From positions 5,611-69,610 of the forward strand of contig JAEYTI010000365.1 in the NCBI GenBank assembly GCA_023434145.1: 64,000 nt of DNA. Reading direction: 5' to 3'. How positions within the stretch are numbered: the first letter of the stretch is position 1; each line of letters begins with the position of its first letter. This DNA comes from Chloroflexota bacterium. GTDB taxonomy: Bacteria > Chloroflexota > Anaerolineae > Anaerolineales > Anaerolineaceae. The position numbers and the translations under genes were made by a program. Of the stretch, positions 24,057-32,987 are shown piece by piece. Below the pieces are notes generated by a model. The model saw only the letters and a program-made list of their open reading frames with translations. It was not told the DNA's origin and did no database searches.

Positions 24057-25187
24057 TTAACTTTTGCGAAGGCTGGTCCCTTTCAAGCTGGTTGAAACTT
24101 CCAGGACATGGTCCTTTTCTTCAGCGTCTCCTCCACTGCTTGGGGGGGCAGTTTTCTTCATGGTTAGAGTACCCCTTAACGTACTCCCAGTTGTAGGTGG
24201 AGGAGGATCACGGGGTGGGGGACCACTGTGATCAGATAGTGGAGGTTCCAATGGGCCGGTCTCTAAATGGATTACTTCTTTGCGGTTCTTTAGACTATCG
24301 AAGATCTTCACGATGTCCGGCCGGTGTTTGGGCTGCTGGCGAAGCATGAGGTTTACTAAGTTTTGCAGCCAGCGAGGCAGCGAATCAGATGTAATCCGCA
24401 GCGTTTCACCATTGAGCACTGCTATATATGGATTTATATATTCAGGGTTGAAAACCGGCATCTTCCCTGTCAGATACTGGCAGAAGATAATCCCCAGCGC
24501 GAAGATATCAGATTTACAAGTTAGATCTTTGGGCTGGATCTCTTCATCCTCGTTGTAATACAGACCAAGTTCAGGAGAATAGTAGTTCATGTCCCCCACC
24601 AGTTCATCTCGGTTGAGGGTTGGGCAGCCGGAAAAATAGCTGTCATCAAAGTCAATCAGAGCCGCGACATAAAATTTCGGTGTCTGTTTTATGATGACGT
24701 TATCTGGTTTTAGGTCACCATGCACCAGGTTAACCTTGTGCAAGATCGAGAGGCTGTGAGTCAGTGTTGTTAGGAGCATGAGCCGCTGATCAAATGGCAA
24801 GTTGCATATCTGTTCCAGGTTTTGAGCGGCCACATTTACGCGGTGGGCCACCTTATAATATTTTGTGCCTTCGCGAAAAAAGTCTGTGGCTACTATGAGG
24901 TTCCCACCACCAGAATAATCGATCAGCAAATTTTGCACTTGCTTATTCTGGTTTTCAAAAGATAAACAATCCCTATGATTTTTCTCCAGCTCTAAGGGAG
25001 GAATCGTAACCACTTTCCCTCCACAAGTAGATGAAGACTCCAGGTACACAGGCTTAAGGAATCGTTTAATAAAATATTCAGTGCCATTTTTCCGTGCGAA
25101 GGCCCACTCGCAGCGACCGCCGCCCTTATTGGAAAAATTAGTGGTTAGCTCGTATCCGTGAATGACGCTGCCTTTGGAATATCCCAT
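24057..25187 (-). CDS. Ser/Thr protein kinase
   Basis: 376 aa. Eukaryotic-like kinase fold: EYFIKRFLKP (ATP-anchoring Lys), HGDLKPDN catalytic loop (HRD reads HGD) and LIDFDDSYFSG metal loop (DFG reads DFD), then a MNYYSPELGLYY activation segment. The N-lobe glycine loop is divergent (GGGRCEWAFARK). A disordered Pro/Ser/Thr tail of about 65 residues includes TGSTLRGTLT and ends KGTSLRKS; related motifs occur in three neighbouring proteins. The 2-bp gap to the PP2C gene indicates coupled translation. Active-site residues look intact enough for activity. Confidence 0.85.
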   Translation of the reverse strand: MGYSKGSVIHGYELTTNFSNKGGGRCEWAFARKNGTEYFIKRFLKPVYLESSSTCGGKVVTIPPLELEKNHRDCLSFENQNKQVQNLLIDYSGGGNLIVATDFFREGTKYYKVAHRVNVAAQNLEQICNLPFDQRLMLLTTLTHSLSILHKVNLVHGDLKPDNVIIKQTPKFYVAALIDFDDSYFSGCPTLNRDELVGDMNYYSPELGLYYNEDEEIQPKDLTCKSDIFALGIIFCQYLTGKMPVFNPEYINPYIAVLNGETLRITSDSLPRWLQNLVNLMLRQQPKHRPDIVKIFDSLKNRKEVIHLETGPLEPPLSDHSGPPPRDPPPPTTGSTLRGTLTMKKTAPPSSGGDAEEKDHVLEVSTSLKGTSLRKS

Positions 25188-25189
25188 AC

Positions 25190-26575
25190 TTATTGCCTTC
25201 TAAATGTTTTCTCACCCTTGGGCGCACATTTTTCATAGCTTCGTTTATATTCTGCCCATAGAGAAAGCTGTAAATTATGGCTTCTCCGTTCGGCTGCTTC
25301 TAATTCTGCCCGGCTGCGAGTAGCTTTTTCTCTAGCTTCATCCAGAGGGTTTATATACTGCCCCTCCATGGTTTCAAGTCGCTCCTGAAAAGCTTCGCGG
25401 AGGGCGGTGAATTGGGACCAGCCCAAGCCGATGAGCGCCATAGAAGCATCATCGCCCGTGATTTCGGAAATCTTTTGTGACAAGTTTTCCCGCCATTGAC
25501 CTTCATCGCTAGCTTCCAACAGTGATTTGAGCACCAGATACTCAAAGTGCATTGGTGTGGGAACGTAATGGAAGCAACCATCTGTAGCAGTTATCAGTAA
25601 CAAGGGACCCGCAGTGATTCGGCTGGAGCGGTTTAATGAAACTGGCTGGTCGGCATTAACACAGTTTGAAAGGGGAAAATCAGCCGTAAGGTTCGCAAAT
25701 GCATCTACAGACTCCATCAAGTCATCATTGGAAAGCTGCTGGAGCCCTGCATCGGGCGTTAGCATATAACAGCGCGAGTCGCCGGCCCAGGTGGAAAGAA
25801 CGTAATAGTAATCACCTGTAGCTGTAGCATTTTCTTGACTGTTGTAAATAATCGCTGCCAGGGTAGTTGGCAGCCGGCGCACAAGGCTGCTTTTTAACTG
25901 CGACTTGGGTGCCTGGTACCTATTAACTGTCGCTTGAATGCTGTTGGTCAAATCATCTTTAAGGCGGTCGACAAAGGAGATTGCCTCTTCTTGGGAAAAA
26001 GAATTGCGCGCCCAGAAATTTTTCACTACCTCGCAAGCAAGCCGGGAGCCCAAGTAGGCACCTGTTCTGGGTTGACCTTCGGTGTCTAAATAGGTGGCAG
26101 CGCCAGACCCCCCCATTCCGTCAAACACAGCCAAAAGGCCCGCACCGCCCCGTACTTCCAAGATCGGGTAGGCGTCTTCTCCATGTCCGGTAGTTTTCTC
26201 CGACCAAACCGTTAGGTAAATCGGGACCCGCATGGCTGGTTGCCTGTGCGATGGTGATGGCGGAAGTTCTCCGGGCACAAACCAGTCTGTTGGATTTTCT
26301 ACCCGAGCAAGAGGAGTTTGTTCAACCATTATCTGGGAAGCGGGAACCTCAATTCCCGCAGAGTGTGGAACGCTCTGCGGGATAGGCTGCGGAACACGTT
26401 CCAGGCGCCGCGCACTTTTTTTGCGGCTGGTTTCTCCCGGTTTTTGCACACTACAGTAACCCATGGGGCTTTTTTTTGCCGATGGTTCAAGGGGTGGAGG
26501 AGTATCTGGAAGATCCTCTTCTACATTCGAGGTCCGGTAAAACCAGAATTTTTTAAGCTTCTCCCAGATTTTCAT
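25190..26575 (-). CDS. PP2C-family Ser/Thr phosphatase
   Basis: 461 aa. PP2C metal motifs: LLAVFDGMGGSGAA near residue 165, AGDSRCYML near 280 and TATDGCFHYV near 345. The N-terminus is a charged/Pro tail of ~110 residues and the C-terminus is a ~70-aa predicted coiled coil (DEAREKATRSRAELEAAERRSHNLQ). It presumably reverses phosphorylation by the kinase encoded directly behind it. Second gene of the vWA-PP2C-kinase operon. Confidence 0.85.
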   Translation of the reverse strand: MKIWEKLKKFWFYRTSNVEEDLPDTPPPLEPSAKKSPMGYCSVQKPGETSRKKSARRLERVPQPIPQSVPHSAGIEVPASQIMVEQTPLARVENPTDWFVPGELPPSPSHRQPAMRVPIYLTVWSEKTTGHGEDAYPILEVRGGAGLLAVFDGMGGSGAATYLDTEGQPRTGAYLGSRLACEVVKNFWARNSFSQEEAISFVDRLKDDLTNSIQATVNRYQAPKSQLKSSLVRRLPTTLAAIIYNSQENATATGDYYYVLSTWAGDSRCYMLTPDAGLQQLSNDDLMESVDAFANLTADFPLSNCVNADQPVSLNRSSRITAGPLLLITATDGCFHYVPTPMHFEYLVLKSLLEASDEGQWRENLSQKISEITGDDASMALIGLGWSQFTALREAFQERLETMEGQYINPLDEAREKATRSRAELEAAERRSHNLQLSLWAEYKRSYEKCAPKGEKTFRRQ

Positions 26576-26621
26576 GTGCGTTTCACCAGCTTTTGGACAT
26601 CAATCATAGTCTTGCAGTGGT

Positions 26622-27305
26622 TTAGATTGAGTTTTGGATAACGTCAAGGATTACTTCATAATCCGTATCGGAAAGGCCCATTCCTGCCTGTGCCGGGTGG
26701 TGAATAGTGTTGTCCCAGTGAGCGCTGATCCATGTCCAGGGTTCACAGTCGGGCGCGAAAAGAATTAGCCGCTTATATGAAGAGTGTACCAATGGGCTCT
26801 GGCCCTGCCACTGGCTGAACAGCTCCCCTATTGAACTCGGGAGGCCTGAAGGATAATTTCCTTTCTTCCCCGTATATTCCAAGGGATGAGCGGAGGTATC
26901 TGTGAACATCACTACCACTTGCCGGCGTTTCGTACCCTCTTTTGCCCAATCGGACTGCAGTGCGTACGAAAGCGCTTCCAATGCACATTCCGGTTCGTCA
27001 CCCCCTCCTTCAGCGGTTAATGGACTGACAAATACTTTTAGCTGTTCTTCTTCGCCAGGTAGATCAAAAAAAGGCGATATTTTCATCGGTTCAACATCTT
27101 CGGCGTGGTAATCCCGAAATGCAATTACCTTGACACGAAGATTGGAGATTTTCTTACCCTTCTCCGTGCAGGAACGGATCACATCATTATGAAAATTGAG
27201 TGCGTTTTTCTTCACTCGATCTATATGTGCGCCCATGCTGCCGGTCACATCTATGCACATGACGATATCTACAGTGTATGTAATGCCCTGGAACTGTTGT
27301 GCCAT
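26622..27305 (-). CDS. von Willebrand factor A domain protein (TerY-like)
   Basis: 227 aa. MIDAS motif CIDVTGSMG at about residues 17-25 (DxTxS in place of DxSxS), then VKVIAFRDYHAEDVE and a VVVMFTDTSAHP segment typical of TerY-type vWA domains. The ATG at 27305 has AGGAGA upstream; the in-frame extension to 27473 lacks a ribosome site. First gene of the operon; vWA, PP2C and kinase together form the TerY-P triad described for Ter-type stress systems. Likely metal-dependent protein scaffold. Confidence 0.85.
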   Translation of the reverse strand: MAQQFQGITYTVDIVMCIDVTGSMGAHIDRVKKNALNFHNDVIRSCTEKGKKISNLRVKVIAFRDYHAEDVEPMKISPFFDLPGEEEQLKVFVSPLTAEGGGDEPECALEALSYALQSDWAKEGTKRRQVVVMFTDTSAHPLEYTGKKGNYPSGLPSSIGELFSQWQGQSPLVHSSYKRLILFAPDCEPWTWISAHWDNTIHHPAQAGMGLSDTDYEVILDVIQNSI

Positions 27306-27755
27306 TTTCGTTTCTCCTGAGATGGAATCCGAATAAGTTTCGACGGTCCTTTTTGGACAAGTGAGTGCTGAAGAGAAAACCATGACTGTTTGGAACGTTA
27401 CTGGGGTAGGCTCAATAAAACTGTGTCTTTCCGACGGAGAAGACCCTTTTCCCCCTAAACTAATATGTAACAAATGAGATGAAATTCAAGAATAAGAATA
27501 CAACTAAATACGATAAGTGACAAGTATTCTTTTGGTCATGTTTTTTGTTTGTAAGGTCTTTTACGAATTTTTAATGCAATAATATTATTCGTAACTTGTA
27601 AAACATCCTACGACTTGTTACAATCCACGTATTCCCATATAAAACTTTTTAACGGGTGAAATTCCAGGGGGGACACACCAGGCATCTATATACGCTTACC
27701 ACATCAAGAATTTTTGTTATGTGTATCTAGTCTTATTAAAAACCGCAGGAGGGAT
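27306..27755. other. AT-rich divergent intergenic region
   Basis: 450 bp separate the two start codons of the signalling cassette. It holds the plus-strand promoter at 27615 and a weaker minus-strand candidate (TTGAAT, 18-nt spacer, TATTAG) near 27460-27490. No gene is supported. AT content is much higher than in the coding regions. Confidence 0.5.
27615..27643 (+). promoter_or_regulatory. Probable promoter of the HerA operon
   Basis: TTGTTA (27615-27620), 17-nt spacer, TATAAA (27638-27643). Leader about 100 nt to the lipoprotein start. A short inverted repeat GTAAC...GTTAC overlaps the -35 region and could be an operator. Confidence 0.5.
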
Positions 27756-28715
27756 ATGTATATTCGCAGGTTTTTTCTGTTAGCTGTTCTTGTTTTTTGC
27801 CTATCCATTACAGGATGCATTGCCGTTCAATCATTTGATACCGTCATTGAATTGAAACCGGGAGAAGATTGGACGGTGACAATGACGATTGCCTTTGATC
27901 AAACTAGTCTGCAAATGTACGGCGCTGATGTCACTCAGAGCATGAATGAAATGGTCAGCCAGATTGAGCAGGAGCAGGAAGGTGTAGAGGCATCGTGGGA
28001 GCAAGGCAAGATTACCGATGATGGAACGATCCCATATATTATCAGGATAGATGGGAGGGGTATTACCGACCTGGACAATCTTCTCTTCTCAGGAGAGGGC
28101 GGCATTATCCAGCATCAGGTAGATGGCAAGAACCGTATCGATATTTCGATCCCTGCTGGTGTATTTAATGTGGAAGCAAACCAGGTGACGGTAACACTGA
28201 AAGGTGGAAAGATCCTCTCCACTAATGGTGAAAAAGTCAATAACACCACAGTGAAATGGGTGAACCCCGGTGGAAGTCTCAACGTGACAATGGAGGAACC
28301 CAAGTCCAGCTTACACTGGCTCGTATTTTTACTGATCGCGGCTGTGGTTGGAATAGGGCTCACGGTGGTGGCTGGAGGAGGCATGATGTTGTTCCTTCGC
28401 AGAGGAAAGGCAAAATCCTCTGCGTCGCCGTCTTATCCAGGATACGTACCGTACTCGGCGCCTGCTGGCTCGGCTCCTGAGGCTACTGCTGCAGCTGCTC
28501 CCATTTCTGCTGCCCCTGTGAAAAATCCCACCAGCAGCGGCTTGCGAACGACGATTCCTTCGGCTCATCGAACTGCCCCTTCTGGTACACTCCGGTCCGC
28601 AGCCCCATTGGCGACGACAAGCGCCCCGGCGACGGAGCAAAAATACTGCCCAAGCTGCGGTACGGCATGGAAGCCTGGTGCGCGGTTCTGCACCAACTGC
28701 GGTTATAAAGGATAA
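27756..28715 (+). CDS. LppM-like lipoprotein with C-terminal zinc ribbon
   Basis: 319 aa. Signal peptide MYIRRFFLLAVLVFCLSITGC with lipobox Ile-Thr-Gly-Cys; an LppM-like beta-rich extracytoplasmic domain to residue ~190; one membrane segment (HWLVFLLIAAVVGIGLTVV); then a Ser/Ala/Pro-rich tail ending in a CPSCG...CTNCG zinc ribbon. The tail contains SSGLRTTIPS and SGTLRSAAP, related to motifs in the kinase tail. The start is ATG 27756 because the signal peptide fits, although the AGGAGGG box is only 2-3 nt away; the frame also runs back to a TTG at 27714. If the N-terminus is outside, the zinc ribbon lies in the cytoplasm. Confidence 0.75.
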   Translation: MYIRRFFLLAVLVFCLSITGCIAVQSFDTVIELKPGEDWTVTMTIAFDQTSLQMYGADVTQSMNEMVSQIEQEQEGVEASWEQGKITDDGTIPYIIRIDGRGITDLDNLLFSGEGGIIQHQVDGKNRIDISIPAGVFNVEANQVTVTLKGGKILSTNGEKVNNTTVKWVNPGGSLNVTMEEPKSSLHWLVFLLIAAVVGIGLTVVAGGGMMLFLRRGKAKSSASPSYPGYVPYSAPAGSAPEATAAAAPISAAPVKNPTSSGLRTTIPSAHRTAPSGTLRSAAPLATTSAPATEQKYCPSCGTAWKPGARFCTNCGYKG

Positions 28716-28775
28716 AAAATCCCATAATGAGGCACATTTAATCAGGATCGAACCCCAACATTCAGGAGAAGCATT

Positions 28776-29915
28776 ATGATCTGCTCAAAGTGTGGTGTAG
28801 AAAATACCGGCGATTCGCGATTTTGTATGAGCTGTGGTTCACCACTCGCGGCTGCGCCAGCAGGGTCAACAGGCCACTCCACTGGAGCCACCCCGGCATC
28901 CAGCGGTTCTTCAGGGTTACGTGGGACGATGGGAGGAGCTCGGCCCGTTGCTAGCGGCGGACCATCTGCCAGTATGCCTCCCTATACCACCACCAGTACC
29001 CCGCCGTTTTCTACTGGCGGGGCAGGGAGTGCGCCAACCCCGCCGCCCCCTAGCATGTCGGTGCCCCGGACGCCAGCGCCCGCAGCCGGCGGAGTATCGA
29101 TACGAAGCCACTCAGCGCCGACCCCTGCCCCTGCGGCCGCTTCCGCCCCTCACTCAGGGATATACGTACCTGGTTCCTCGTTTTCCACCGAATCTGGCGT
29201 GCAGACGTTTAATATTTGGGGTCCCTTCGCTGGATTTGGCACCCGCCGGCGCCACCAGGGCTGGTTGATGGATAACAGAGGCGAATACACCCAGACACTC
29301 ATAGAAAAGGTCAACACTAAGTTTGCTGAACGCTCTGTGCCCGATGCACAGATCCGCTACGAATACCTGACTGCAAAAGGGCTGGTAGTGGAACGACGGC
29401 CATATTTTATCCTCAGTCGCAACTTAGTAAGTATGGGCCTATATATCAGCCATTTTGGCAAAGATCTGTTCGTATCCATCGCTTCCTATTTAAAGCCGCC
29501 CATTAGCAACCTGCGCGTGGTGCTGCTGGGGGTGATGCTGCTCTTCGCCCTGTATACCAATATGATCCTCCCCTCGGTGGTCAGCAGTCAGCTCAACGGG
29601 CTGGCCGGAGGAATGTTTGGCGGTCCCGCCCCAGATTTGAACGGCGTGATGACCCTGCTGTGCATCTTTGGCCCACTGGGAGTGCTGAATAACCTGGCGC
29701 TGGTCATTCTGTTCTGGTACAGCGTCTACAAATTGCTGACGGAGAAAGACTTCTTGGCGGCCCTCCGTACCCAGCCAAACGAATTCAATGAGGATGACTT
29801 GATGGCGATGGAAAAGGCGGTTGAGCAGACCGTGCGCATTTCCATCGACGAGATTGGCTTAGACCCCTCCGACCTGAAGCCGATTGGCTCGGGAATGGAA
29901 CGGCGCTTGATTTAA
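28776..29915 (+). CDS. Zinc-ribbon membrane protein with Pro/Ser-rich linker
   Basis: 379 aa. N-terminal zinc ribbon (MICSKCGVENTGDSRFCMSCG), then a ~130-aa Ser/Pro/Ala/Gly linker containing SSGLRGTMGG, then a folded domain (FNIWGPFAGFGTRR...), and two or three hydrophobic segments (LRVVLLGVMLLFALYTNMIL, VMTLLCIFGPLGVLNNLALVILFWYSVY) with a soluble C-terminus. It lies 60 bp after the lipoprotein gene with GGAGAAGC before ATG. No known family beyond the ribbon; it is co-transcribed with the HerA gene and probably anchors the complex at the membrane. Confidence 0.7.
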   Translation: MICSKCGVENTGDSRFCMSCGSPLAAAPAGSTGHSTGATPASSGSSGLRGTMGGARPVASGGPSASMPPYTTTSTPPFSTGGAGSAPTPPPPSMSVPRTPAPAAGGVSIRSHSAPTPAPAAASAPHSGIYVPGSSFSTESGVQTFNIWGPFAGFGTRRRHQGWLMDNRGEYTQTLIEKVNTKFAERSVPDAQIRYEYLTAKGLVVERRPYFILSRNLVSMGLYISHFGKDLFVSIASYLKPPISNLRVVLLGVMLLFALYTNMILPSVVSSQLNGLAGGMFGGPAPDLNGVMTLLCIFGPLGVLNNLALVILFWYSVYKLLTEKDFLAALRTQPNEFNEDDLMAMEKAVEQTVRISIDEIGLDPSDLKPIGSGMERRLI

Positions 29916-29928
29916 ATGAAATTCCAAT

Positions 29929-29960
29929 CGAGGCTGGACATACCGCTCTGTCCAGCCTCG
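29929..29960 (+). other. Perfect 12-bp stem-loop between zinc-ribbon and HerA genes
   Basis: CGAGGCTGGACA pairs with TGTCCAGCCTCG, loop TACCGCTC, no T-run. Probably an mRNA stability or processing element that separates expression of the two genes. Confidence 0.5.
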
Positions 29961-29985
29961 AACTGAAACAGGGAAAAAATCAACT

Positions 29986-32748
29986 ATGTCGCCACTTACT
30001 GGTTCTATGTCAGGAAGCGGGAGTGAGGCCGCACCGTGGGTTGAAAAGAAAGCCGTTCCTGCCCCGGTGATCCGCTTCTTAATCGTCTCGGACCATCCGC
30101 AGGAAACCTTGTTTGCATTTCGCATCCCTGCGCTGCCTGATTTTCTAGCAGACCACATGCTGTTGGGCAGCACCCCCGCCGAGAAGCTGGATGAGGTGCT
30201 GGAGCGCTTCCAGCGACTGGCCATTGCTCTGCGCAAGTACCGCGGTTCAGCTTTTGCGCTCCGCTTCTGGTCACAGCCGGCCCTGGGAAAGATCGACCTG
30301 TTCCTGGTCTGCAGGTTACGCGCCATTCCCGACGGGCCGATTGTTACCCCTTCTCACGCTGCTGCAGATATCAGCGCGCTTCTGGTTAGCTATGGTATCC
30401 CCTACGAGCCGGTAACGACTGGCGATGCACTCTCTTTGGAAACCATCCTCCAGCCATTTGGACACAAAACGGCCATGGTTGAGGCGCGCCAGCACGAGCA
30501 GGTGGTGAATTTGATGACGGTGAACTGGGACGCTTACGTCATCCACCCCTATTGGAAACCCCAAGGGCTGTTTCTTGAGCCATTTGAGACGATGCTGCGC
30601 TTGACACACCCCTGTGTGATCAGTGTATACCTGGAACCGACTGAGTTGAGTGAAGATGAGTTTTACAGCCTAGGCGAGGCCGGCTATCTGGCTCAAACGG
30701 TCGCTGATTACCAGGTACCAACTCTTGCCACTACGAGTGTTTCTCGGCGGCGGGACCCGGGGGCGGAGTTGATCGGGCGGATCTATACTCAGTATCTAAA
30801 CGCTCTTTCTGAGCCATTTATTATGGTTATTCAGGCCGCCAGCCCAGACGCAAACACCGCCTGGACGGCGCTGCGAGCGTATACCAATTGCATGATCAAG
30901 CAGCGACCATCGGTGCGAGACGCCGGTCCCGACAGCAATTTGCCTTCAGCGGCCGACATTGAAGCTCCCAGCAACAATGATGAGTATAACCGTGCAATTC
31001 AAATTTTTTCGCGACTCAACTGGTTTCCTTGGGGACGTAGCAGCGCTAGCCAGTTCAAGGAGCGCATTCGCTATCTTGTGGGGGCAGGTGGGGCCAGCGC
31101 AGCATTCCGCTTCCCGGTGAGCAACCGGGGTGGTGTGCCGGGGGTTGCGGTTCACCAGCCTGTGCCCGATTTTGAGCCGGGTCCACGCCCATCACATCCC
31201 GGGGTAGACGAGATCCACCTTGGTAATTTCCGCAGGGGCGGCTGCGCGGTAGCCGTCCGGCGCGACCTCACTCGGCACGTCTTGGTAACAGGGTTTACCG
31301 GCAGCGGAAAAACCAACACTGTGCTCTACTTGCTGGACCAGTTATGGCGCAAGCTGCATACGCCCTTCCTTGTCGTGGAAGCAGCAAAGAAAGAGTACCG
31401 GGCGTTGGCCCGCGTTCCTGGGTTCGAAGATTTACTCGTCTTTACACTCGGTGACGAAACGACTTCGCCCTTCCGACTCAACCCGTTTGAACTGCTGCCA
31501 GGAGTGCGTTTGGAGGCGCATCTCAGCCGGTTGCAGGCTTGCTTCGATGCAGCCATGCCGCAGTTTGGCATCCTGCCGTCCATTATCCAGCAGGCGATGA
31601 TTGAGATCTACGCTGAAAAAGGCTGGAACTTGAAAGATTACGCGGTGGAGAATGAGAAGCGAATGTTCCCCACCATGCGCGACCTGTTCCGTATGGCTAT
31701 ACAAGTGGTAAACAATCGCGGGTACGAAGGTGAAATCCGCAGTAACATCTTGGCCGCGGTTTCGGGCCGCATTGGCAGCCTATTGATGGGCAGCAAAGGC
31801 GCTATGTACGGTTGCCAGCATTCTTTCCCTGCTGATGTGCTGCTGAGGCGACCAGTGATCTTGGAATTAGATGATCTGAACGGCGATGAGAAAGCGCTTT
31901 CGATGATGTTCCTGCTCACCTGGTTACGCGAGTACCGCACCTTACATCCCAGTGATCAGCTTCAGCACGTGACCGTGGTGGAGGAGGCTCATAACGTTCT
32001 GAGCAATGTGCACTCAGTGGGTAATACAGAAATTGCCGCTGACACAAAGGTCAAAGCGGTGGATGCGTTTAGCAATATGCTAAGCGAAGTACGTTCGATG
32101 GGTGAGGGGCTAGTTATCTCAGATCAATCGCCGGAAAAGCTGGCCCCCGATGCCATGCGCAACACCAATTTACAAATTGCTCACCAATTGCGCGACCAGC
32201 GCGACCGTGAAGCCATCGCGCGGGCGATGATAATGGACGAAAAGCAGCGGGACTATATCGGCAAGCTTCAGGTTGGTGAGGCAGCGGTATTTATGACCGG
32301 GTTGGAACAAGCAACGTTTATACGGGTTCCCGAGTTCAAAGATACCGCCGGATTTGGCTCTTTACCATCGGCCGAATTCATCCGTAGCCGCATGGACGCC
32401 TTTGGCGAGAAACATCTCAAAGCCAGCCTGCCCTACGATGGTTGCCAGTTCTGTAAACAGGTATGTCATTTTCGGGAAGGGATCGAGCCCCAAACATTGG
32501 TAGTCGAGCTGACGGATACCTTCCAGAAATCACTGAAACTGTTTGACCGCAATCCCCAACCCGAACATTGGTCTGAGAACTGGAGGAAGGTGGCCGAGGT
32601 GTGTTTGACCGCCGCAGAACGCGCCGGTTATCAGAGGCAGCTAAACGCCGGGTACTGCTACCTGGTTCACGAAATCGATTTTAAGTTTAACGAGCATATG
32701 CGCCGGTCGTTTGAATGCGCGGTTCGGGAAATTGTCAAGGGAGGTTGA
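29986..32748 (+). CDS. HerA/DUF87-type ATPase
   Basis: 920 aa. Helicase HerA core: Walker A GFTGSGKTNT near residue 440, Walker B-like PVILELDDLNG near 625, and HVTVVEEAHNVLSN near 660, followed by an AADTKVKAVDAFSNMLSEVRSMGEGLVISDQSP stretch typical of HerA/VirB4-type ATPases. The ~400-residue N-terminal half is a separate unrecognised domain. A C-terminal CxxC-CH pair (CQFCKQVCHF) may bind zinc. HerA ATPases pump DNA or power defence complexes. Fourth membrane-linked gene of the plus-strand operon; its partner nuclease is not visible, although the peptidase downstream could be the effector. Confidence 0.85.
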   Translation: MSPLTGSMSGSGSEAAPWVEKKAVPAPVIRFLIVSDHPQETLFAFRIPALPDFLADHMLLGSTPAEKLDEVLERFQRLAIALRKYRGSAFALRFWSQPALGKIDLFLVCRLRAIPDGPIVTPSHAAADISALLVSYGIPYEPVTTGDALSLETILQPFGHKTAMVEARQHEQVVNLMTVNWDAYVIHPYWKPQGLFLEPFETMLRLTHPCVISVYLEPTELSEDEFYSLGEAGYLAQTVADYQVPTLATTSVSRRRDPGAELIGRIYTQYLNALSEPFIMVIQAASPDANTAWTALRAYTNCMIKQRPSVRDAGPDSNLPSAADIEAPSNNDEYNRAIQIFSRLNWFPWGRSSASQFKERIRYLVGAGGASAAFRFPVSNRGGVPGVAVHQPVPDFEPGPRPSHPGVDEIHLGNFRRGGCAVAVRRDLTRHVLVTGFTGSGKTNTVLYLLDQLWRKLHTPFLVVEAAKKEYRALARVPGFEDLLVFTLGDETTSPFRLNPFELLPGVRLEAHLSRLQACFDAAMPQFGILPSIIQQAMIEIYAEKGWNLKDYAVENEKRMFPTMRDLFRMAIQVVNNRGYEGEIRSNILAAVSGRIGSLLMGSKGAMYGCQHSFPADVLLRRPVILELDDLNGDEKALSMMFLLTWLREYRTLHPSDQLQHVTVVEEAHNVLSNVHSVGNTEIAADTKVKAVDAFSNMLSEVRSMGEGLVISDQSPEKLAPDAMRNTNLQIAHQLRDQRDREAIARAMIMDEKQRDYIGKLQVGEAAVFMTGLEQATFIRVPEFKDTAGFGSLPSAEFIRSRMDAFGEKHLKASLPYDGCQFCKQVCHFREGIEPQTLVVELTDTFQKSLKLFDRNPQPEHWSENWRKVAEVCLTAAERAGYQRQLNAGYCYLVHEIDFKFNEHMRRSFECAVREIVKGG

Positions 32749-32749
32749 T

Positions 32750-32926
32750 ATGTCGGCGGAGAGCATTGCGATAAAAGCAGTGACCGAGACGGTCAAAGCC
32801 ACTGAGAATGTGGTGAAGAAGATCTGGACCTTGCTGGATGCAGCCAGCGAGAAGGAACAGCCATCAAAATTTCTCAGCCAGCAGGCCGTTGAAGCCATTC
32901 AGGGCAGAACGAATCCCAAGGCATAG
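32750..32926 (+). CDS. 58-aa protein after HerA
   Basis: A small helical protein (AESIAIKAVTETVKATENVVKKIWTLLDAASEK). The ATG at 32750 follows GGAGG directly overlapping the HerA stop, so the two are co-translated. Alternating Val/Thr/Lys suggests an amphipathic helix. A HerA accessory or small membrane-associated subunit is possible; no family recognised. Confidence 0.6.
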   Translation: MSAESIAIKAVTETVKATENVVKKIWTLLDAASEKEQPSKFLSQQAVEAIQGRTNPKA

Positions 32927-32987
32927 CGAAAGCCTGGCATTTCAAGCAATGCGAAGACCACCATAGAAAGGGGAAGGACAGGCAGAC